Below, piece by piece: positions 5,845-8,284 of a stretch of DNA of 8,284 nt. The number at the start of each line of letters is the position of its first letter. Position 1 is the stretch's first letter. The notes below the pieces were generated by a model that was given only the letters and a program-made list of their open reading frames with translations, ran no database searches and was not told the DNA's origin. The stretch comes from Candidatus Thorarchaeota archaeon. Lineage in GTDB: Archaea > Asgardarchaeota > Thorarchaeia > Thorarchaeales > Thorarchaeaceae. The stretch covers positions 1-8,284 of the forward strand of contig JAEOUL010000354.1 of assembly GCA_016839345.1 (NCBI GenBank). The letters run 5' to 3'. The position numbers and the translations under genes were made by a program.

Positions 5845-6630
5845 ATGGCTACATTCCTACTGCCTTTCAATGAAGGCAGAGCAAATCTGCAAAGGTTTTC
5901 GCCTACAGCTGTTTTGCTATTTGCTTTAGGTCTTGGTGTATTCGTTGCTATACAATCAAATCCTATTGTAGTTCTCTCGATCCTTGTGATGATATTCCTA
6001 GGTGGTTTTGTCGCAAAAACACGGTGGAGAGTTGTACTCTCTCTTGCTGCGCGCTTTGAACTCCTCATCTTATTCTGGATGTTCCTCATTCCTTTCATTT
6101 ACGGAAACACTGTGATTCTTTCAATAGGTTTGCCTTGGGGGTCTTTGAATGCCTATCAGGAAGGTTTCACCTTTGGAATTTTAATTGGCTTTAGAATGAT
6201 GACAATGGTAATACTCTTCATCACTGTTTTGTCACACATGTCATTAACCGAGTTCATAGGCGCATTACGTACCCTACGAGTTCCAACAGTCATTCTGGGC
6301 TCTCTGTTGATAATGCTTCGATATATTCCACTCTTTATGACTGAGAGGAAACGAATGCAAGACGCTCAACAATTACGCGGATATAGTCGTGGTAAAAGGT
6401 TTGAACGAATCAAATCATTGGGTTACCTTGTTGGAACAACCATCAATCGTTCATTTGATAGGAGTGCAACAGTCTATGAAGCTATGAGTCTTCGTGGTTT
6501 TGGAAAAGGAACCATGGTTTCTGGAAGTGGGTTCAAACGCTCTGATGCTCTTCTCCCTCTTCTCTTGCTTGTTTTTGTTCTAGGTTTACCATTTCTGGTT
6601 TCAAAAATAATGGAGGTCCTAATAGTATGA
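5845..6630 (+). CDS. nikQ: ECF nickel transporter energy-coupling membrane subunit NikQ (CbiQ/EcfT family)
   Basis: 261 residues with a hydrophobic N-terminal half (membrane segments about 22-54, 70-95 and 108-135), a cytoplasmic coupling-helix region, and a final membrane segment at about 235-258. The two Ala-Arg-Gly motifs by which EcfT proteins dock into the grooves of the ATPase dimer are present: AQQLRG at 174-179 and AMSLRG at 213-218. The protein transmits ATP hydrolysis to NikM. ATG 5845 has GGAG (5831-5834) upstream at a somewhat long 10 nt. The stop overlaps the nikO start as ATGA, indicating translational coupling. Confidence 0.93.
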   Translation: MATFLLPFNEGRANLQRFSPTAVLLFALGLGVFVAIQSNPIVVLSILVMIFLGGFVAKTRWRVVLSLAARFELLILFWMFLIPFIYGNTVILSIGLPWGSLNAYQEGFTFGILIGFRMMTMVILFITVLSHMSLTEFIGALRTLRVPTVILGSLLIMLRYIPLFMTERKRMQDAQQLRGYSRGKRFERIKSLGYLVGTTINRSFDRSATVYEAMSLRGFGKGTMVSGSGFKRSDALLPLLLLVFVLGLPFLVSKIMEVLIV

Positions 6631-7382
6631 CCTGTGCAATCGACATCAATCATGTATTCTTCAGATATCCAGATTTCAAGATGGAGGATATCAATCTTCA
6701 GCTCCATATTGGAGAACAGAAGGCATTAGTTGGTTTGAATGGATCTGGTAAGACGACACTATTCAAGCTGATACTTGGTCTCCTTGAACCTGACTCTGGA
6801 GAAATATTCGTATTCGACCAAAAACTATCCCGGGACACCCTCTGGGAAATACGACAGAATGTTGGCTTTCTGTTCCAAAATCCAGATGATCAACTCTTTG
6901 CTCCAACAGTCTGGGAGGATGTCGCTTATGGTCCTCGAAATCTTGGGCTTTCTGAGGAAGAAGTGAATGAAAGAGTGGAGTGGGCCCTTGAGAGAGTTGG
7001 GATGTCAAAGTTTGTCGAAAGGCCTGTGAATCAGATGAGTCATGGACAGGCAAAGAGAGTAGCACTTGCAGGTATCATCGCAATGCGACCTAGTATTCTG
7101 ATCCTAGATGAGCCTTTCACTGGTCTTGACTTCAGGATGGTTCAGACAATGATTGAGATTATCCAGAAGCTTCGACAGGATGGTATCAGTATCCTCTTCA
7201 CCACCCATAATAGATTCTTCATTGAGAATTGGTCTGATTCTGTTGCAGTAATCAAGGATGGTCGGATTATTTACGATGGTCCCACCAATGAAGCTATGAA
7301 TCAAAAAGAGGTCATAGAGAATATCGGTGACTGGGTTCTGCTAAAGGAACAGATTTACTCGTATCGAGCAAATTTGATTTGA
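6627..7382 (+). CDS. nikO: ECF nickel transporter ATPase NikO (CbiO family)
   Basis: 251 residues, a complete ABC ATPase that powers the importer, presumably as a homodimer since only one ATPase gene is present (typical of group I ECF systems). Motifs in order: Walker A GLNGSGKTT (36-44), Q-loop Q84 in FQNPDDQLFAPT (characteristic of CbiO/EcfA), signature MSHGQAKRVALAG (137-149), Walker B ILILDEP (157-163), D-loop TGLD (165-168) and switch histidine H194 in TTHN. GGAGGT (6612-6617) lies 9 nt before ATG 6627. It is the last gene of nikMNQO; a T-rich stretch (7384-7389) follows the stop, before the tRNA promoter. Confidence 0.95.
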   Translation: MTCAIDINHVFFRYPDFKMEDINLQLHIGEQKALVGLNGSGKTTLFKLILGLLEPDSGEIFVFDQKLSRDTLWEIRQNVGFLFQNPDDQLFAPTVWEDVAYGPRNLGLSEEEVNERVEWALERVGMSKFVERPVNQMSHGQAKRVALAGIIAMRPSILILDEPFTGLDFRMVQTMIEIIQKLRQDGISILFTTHNRFFIENWSDSVAVIKDGRIIYDGPTNEAMNQKEVIENIGDWVLLKEQIYSYRANLI

Positions 7383-7402
7383 CTTCTTTCCTAAATACAG
7401 AA

Positions 7403-7412
7403 AACCTTAACA
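7403..7412 (+). promoter_or_regulatory. Candidate BRE/TATA for tRNA-Leu
   Basis: AACCTTAACA ends about 30 bp before the first base of the mature tRNA, the usual distance for an archaeal TATA-type promoter of a tRNA gene. The match to an ideal TATA is modest. Confidence 0.35.
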
Positions 7413-7441
7413 CTAATTTCTCTCCGATTGCTCAACTACAT

Positions 7442-7559
7442 GCGGAGGTTGCCAAGCCAGGTTAAAGGCGCAGGGTTCAGATCCCTGTCTCGTAGGAGTT
7501 TACGGAGCGATTTCCACTCAGTATCCGAATCGCGAGTTCGAATCTCGCCCTCCGCACCA
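7442..7559 (+). tRNA. tRNA-Leu(CAG) with encoded CCA and an apparent non-canonical intron
   Basis: All arms can be folded by eye. The acceptor is GCGGAGG (7442-7448) with CCTCCGC (7549-7555), discriminator A, then encoded CCA (7557-7559). The D stem is GCC/GGC (7451-7453, 7467-7469). The anticodon stem is CAGGG/CCCTG around loop TTCAGAT, with anticodon CAG at 7478-7480, reading CUG leucine. The class II variable arm is CTC-GTAG-GAG (7489-7498). The T stem is GCGAG/CTCGC around TTCGAAT (7532-7548). Between variable arm and T arm lie about 30 extra bases (7501-7530, or 7500-7529, since the ends slide by one T). Removing them restores a standard 88-nt archaeal tRNA-Leu. Confidence 0.93.
7501..7530 (+). 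other. Probable tRNA intron between variable arm and T arm
   Basis: Thirty bases exceed the normal tRNA-Leu variable region. They contain a CGGA/TCCG pairing (7503-7506 with 7524-7527) that would fold as a hairpin. Archaeal tRNA introns outside the anticodon loop are known and are cut by the splicing endonuclease at bulge-helix-bulge or relaxed motifs. I could not find a clean bulge-helix-bulge at these ends, so the boundaries are provisional. Confidence 0.6.
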
Positions 7560-7560
7560 T
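7541..7560 (+). repeat. Direct repeat copy 1: tRNA-Leu 3' end (candidate att site)
   Basis: The 20 bp from the T loop through the CCA plus one base recur at 8031-8050 with a single mismatch (T at 7551, C at 8041). Integrases commonly recombine at tRNA 3' ends and regenerate the intact tRNA, leaving a second short copy at the far side of the inserted DNA. Confidence 0.7.
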
Positions 7561-7567
7561 CTTTGTT

Positions 7568-7912
7568 CTAATATACTCGTTGTGATATTTTGCTTCTATG
7601 AAAGTAACCCGCGTAACTAGCAATCGCAAGTAGACTTGTAAGACTAATCAAAACACTGAACAAGACTACTGTATTGAGGGTGAGAGGAAGAGAGGATATG
7701 AGCTGGACACTGATAAGGGTAAAATCAATGATAAGAAACACAACTGTGAAGAAGATAAAGTCCCAAAAATGTCCGGCAAAAAAGCACGATTGAGAGCACC
7801 AGATACTTGTCCGATAATAGTCATGCCACCACTTCTCACTTTCGTATGACCCACACCATCCACATCTGGCCGCCTTGTTAGAATTGACCTCAACTCGCTT
7901 ATCATTGTCCAA
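7568..7912 (-). CDS. Small zinc-finger, two-TM membrane protein (hypothetical)
   Basis: 114 residues from a TTG start at 7912, chosen because GAGGG (complement of 7917-7921) lies 4 nt upstream and no in-frame ATG precedes the core. The N-terminal soluble part has two cysteine pairs, CGWC (C17, C20) and CSQSC (C39, C43), the spacing of a TRASH/treble-clef or DUF2116-like zinc finger, with an aromatic-rich segment between them. Two strongly hydrophobic segments follow (about 51-73 and 80-102), with a short basic tail. Function unknown; a metal-sensing or membrane-anchored adaptor role would be guesswork. It ends 8 bp after the tRNA and lies wholly between the two tRNA-end repeats. The same frame continues upstream across one TGA (see the pseudogene entry), so this may be the C-terminal part of a once longer gene or a gene restarted internally. 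Confidence 0.6.
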   Translation of the reverse strand: MDNDKRVEVNSNKAARCGWCGSYESEKWWHDYYRTSIWCSQSCFFAGHFWDFIFFTVVFLIIDFTLISVQLISSLPLTLNTVVLFSVLISLTSLLAIASYAGYFHRSKISQRVY

Positions 7913-7940
7913 AATTCCCTCACCTAGTTCATCTTTGTCT

Positions 7941-7953
7941 CAAAAGATATAAT
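7941..7953 (-). promoter_or_regulatory. Candidate TATA box for the zinc-finger membrane gene
   Basis: On the minus strand ATTATATCTTTTG lies about 30-40 bp upstream of the TTG start at 7912. A transcription start about 25 bp downstream would leave a short leader holding the GAGGG motif. If used, it supports the shorter protein being expressed by itself. Confidence 0.4.
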
Positions 7954-8030
7954 GTTTATCTGACAAGGTCTTTCGAACATGCTCTCTATTGATGTCATCA
8001 AATAACTGCATCCGTTCTACTTCAATATCA

Positions 8031-8050
8031 AATCTCGCCCCCCGCACCAT
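8031..8050 (+). repeat. Direct repeat copy 2: duplicated tRNA-Leu 3' end (candidate att site)
   Basis: Nineteen of 20 bases match 7541-7560, in the same orientation. The sequence upstream of this copy does not fold as a tRNA (no D, anticodon or 5' acceptor arm), so it is a fragment and not a second tRNA gene. Copy-to-copy distance is 490 bp. Confidence 0.7.
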
Positions 8051-8058
8051 TCATTATT

Positions 8059-8089
8059 CTGCATGACTTCAATGCAGCAATTCATTTTT
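8059..8089 (+). terminator. Hairpin CTGCAT/ATGCAG with trailing T run
   Basis: A 6-bp perfect stem (8059-8064 with 8072-8077, 7-nt loop) is followed by a T run at 8085-8089, just outside the second tRNA-end repeat. No + strand gene ends immediately upstream, so a terminator role is doubtful; it could equally be a chance palindrome upstream of the panE promoter. Confidence 0.25.
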
Positions 8090-8102
8090 ATCAAAGTATA
8101 AT
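8085..8102 (+). promoter_or_regulatory. Candidate promoter of the ketopantoate reductase-like gene
   Basis: TTTTTATCAAAGTATAAT lies about 40-58 bp upstream of the GTG start, with a TATAAT core (8097-8102). Transcription starting near 8125 would leave a leader of roughly 18 nt containing the GGAGGT motif. The call rests on composition and distance only. Confidence 0.35.
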
Positions 8103-8142
8103 CCACACTTTTCCCACTTCTAAGGTTGTGGGAGGTTGAATA

Positions 8143-8284
8143 GTGAAAGCCGTAGTGTATGGAGCTGGAGCCGTAGTAAGTATTCTAGGTGCTACTCTTC
8201 ATAGAGCAGGTCATGATGTTCTTCTTTTTGCGCGTCAAAATCATGTTGACATGATTCAAGAACATGGTCTAAAGATTAAAGGAC
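8143..8284 (+). CDS. panE: 2-dehydropantoate 2-reductase (ketopantoate reductase) family protein, N-terminal part
   Basis: GTG at 8143 has an ideal GGAGGT (8131-8136) 6 nt upstream. The 47 residues in the window form the start of a Rossmann fold: MKAVVYGAGAVVSILGATL, AGHDVLLFAR (22-31) and IQEHGLKIKG (38-47). These fit the opening of PanE/ApbA, which reduces ketopantoate to pantoate with NAD(P)H in CoA synthesis. The dinucleotide-binding glycine run is GAGAVV, where the family normally has GAGAVG or GAGAIG. The rest of the gene, with the catalytic Lys and Glu, lies beyond the window, so other members of the ApbA superfamily are possible. Confidence 0.8.
   Translation, partial: MKAVVYGAGAVVSILGATLHRAGHDVLLFARQNHVDMIQEHGLKIKG

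Larger units (their letters stand above)
7940..8050 (-). pseudogene. In-frame upstream extension of the zinc-finger membrane gene, ended by TGA
   Basis: Reading leftwards from ATG at 8050, 36 codons stay open to a TGA at 7942-7940. They are in the same frame as the 7912-7568 gene, and the nine codons between the TGA and the TTG start are also free of stops. From about codon 7 the translation looks like a real charged helix (FDIEVERMQLFDDINREH then VRKTLSDKHYIF). The first six codons are the reverse complement of the tRNA-end repeat, so the original start was probably lost or replaced at the junction. It could be a nonsense-mutated N-terminal piece, an independent 36-residue peptide, or chance. 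Confidence 0.4.

Noticed and set aside
4810..7382. Reading the ECF operon as a cobalt (cbiMNQO) system
   Set aside because: The protein families are shared, but divergent NikR with all four nickel ligands and a PDGLE-type NikN rather than CbiN favour nickel; no cobalamin synthesis gene or B12 riboswitch is seen nearby.
7666..7923. An 85-residue minus-strand ORF with a GTG start overlapping the zinc-finger membrane gene
   Set aside because: It is in another frame of the same DNA, lacks recognisable motifs, and its GTG has no proper Shine-Dalgarno spacing. The overlapping frame has paired cysteines, two clean membrane segments and GAGGG before its TTG.
7940..7942. Selenocysteine recoding of the in-frame TGA
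   Set aside because: No SECIS-like hairpin stands out by eye, the flanking residues do not look like a redox centre, and a simple nonsense change explains it. It is kept only as an alternative test in the related finding.
7971..8050. A second complete tRNA gene ending at 8050
   Set aside because: Only the T-loop to CCA part matches; the preceding bases give no T-stem 5' strand, anticodon arm or acceptor 5' strand.
1..8284. CRISPR array, insertion sequence, toxin-antitoxin pair or rRNA genes
   Set aside because: No regularly spaced repeats, transposase motifs, paired small toxin/antitoxin ORFs or rRNA-like stretches were seen on either strand.

Overview
The window is archaeal. It has a tetrahydromethanopterin-linked C1 gene for F420-dependent methylene-H4MPT reductase (mer), a tungsten/molybdenum formylmethanofuran dehydrogenase subunit D (fwdD), the largely archaeal DUF166 family, a tRNA-Leu with an apparent non-canonical intron, and purine-rich Shine-Dalgarno motifs with ATG, GTG and TTG starts. 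No methanogenesis-specific gene such as mcr or mtr is visible. A non-methanogenic or facultative archaeon using the archaeal methyl branch of the Wood-Ljungdahl pathway fits; an Asgard/Thorarchaeota-like lineage is my guess from overall protein character and is not proven.

Layout. Positions 1-167 hold the C-terminal end of an unidentified basic protein (+). It converges on and slightly overlaps fwdD (-, 139-537). A divergent promoter region (538-670) separates fwdD from a two-gene + strand operon, a DUF166 protein (671-1450) and a DUF3786 protein (1447-2100). These converge on a minus-strand cluster across a nested hairpin (2115-2150). Read in its own direction, that cluster is nikR (4715-4281), a calcineurin-like metallophosphoesterase (4271-3264) and mer (3224-2166), with short spacers. 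Divergent from nikR is a complete group I ECF nickel transporter on the + strand: nikM, nikN, nikQ and nikO (4810-7382), with overlapping or closely spaced genes. Next come tRNA-Leu(CAG) (7442-7559) with about 30 extra nt between variable arm and T arm, a small minus-strand zinc-finger/two-TM membrane protein gene (7568-7912), and the start of a ketopantoate reductase-like gene (8143-end).

How it fits together. NikR next to and divergent from the transporter marks the transporter as a nickel uptake system under nickel feedback. Nickel is needed by CO dehydrogenase/acetyl-CoA synthase and NiFe hydrogenases, the usual metabolic partners of Mer and Fwd, so the window reads as a C1-metabolism and nickel-supply neighbourhood.

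The most unusual part is 7442-8050. The last 20 bp of the tRNA-Leu gene (T arm to CCA plus one base) recur at 8031-8050 with one mismatch, enclosing about 470 bp. This is the signature of site-specific integration into a tRNA 3' end. The enclosed DNA holds the small membrane gene, and the same minus-strand reading frame continues upstream of that gene, across one TGA, exactly to the outer repeat. It looks like a minimal or decayed integrated element with an interrupted gene.
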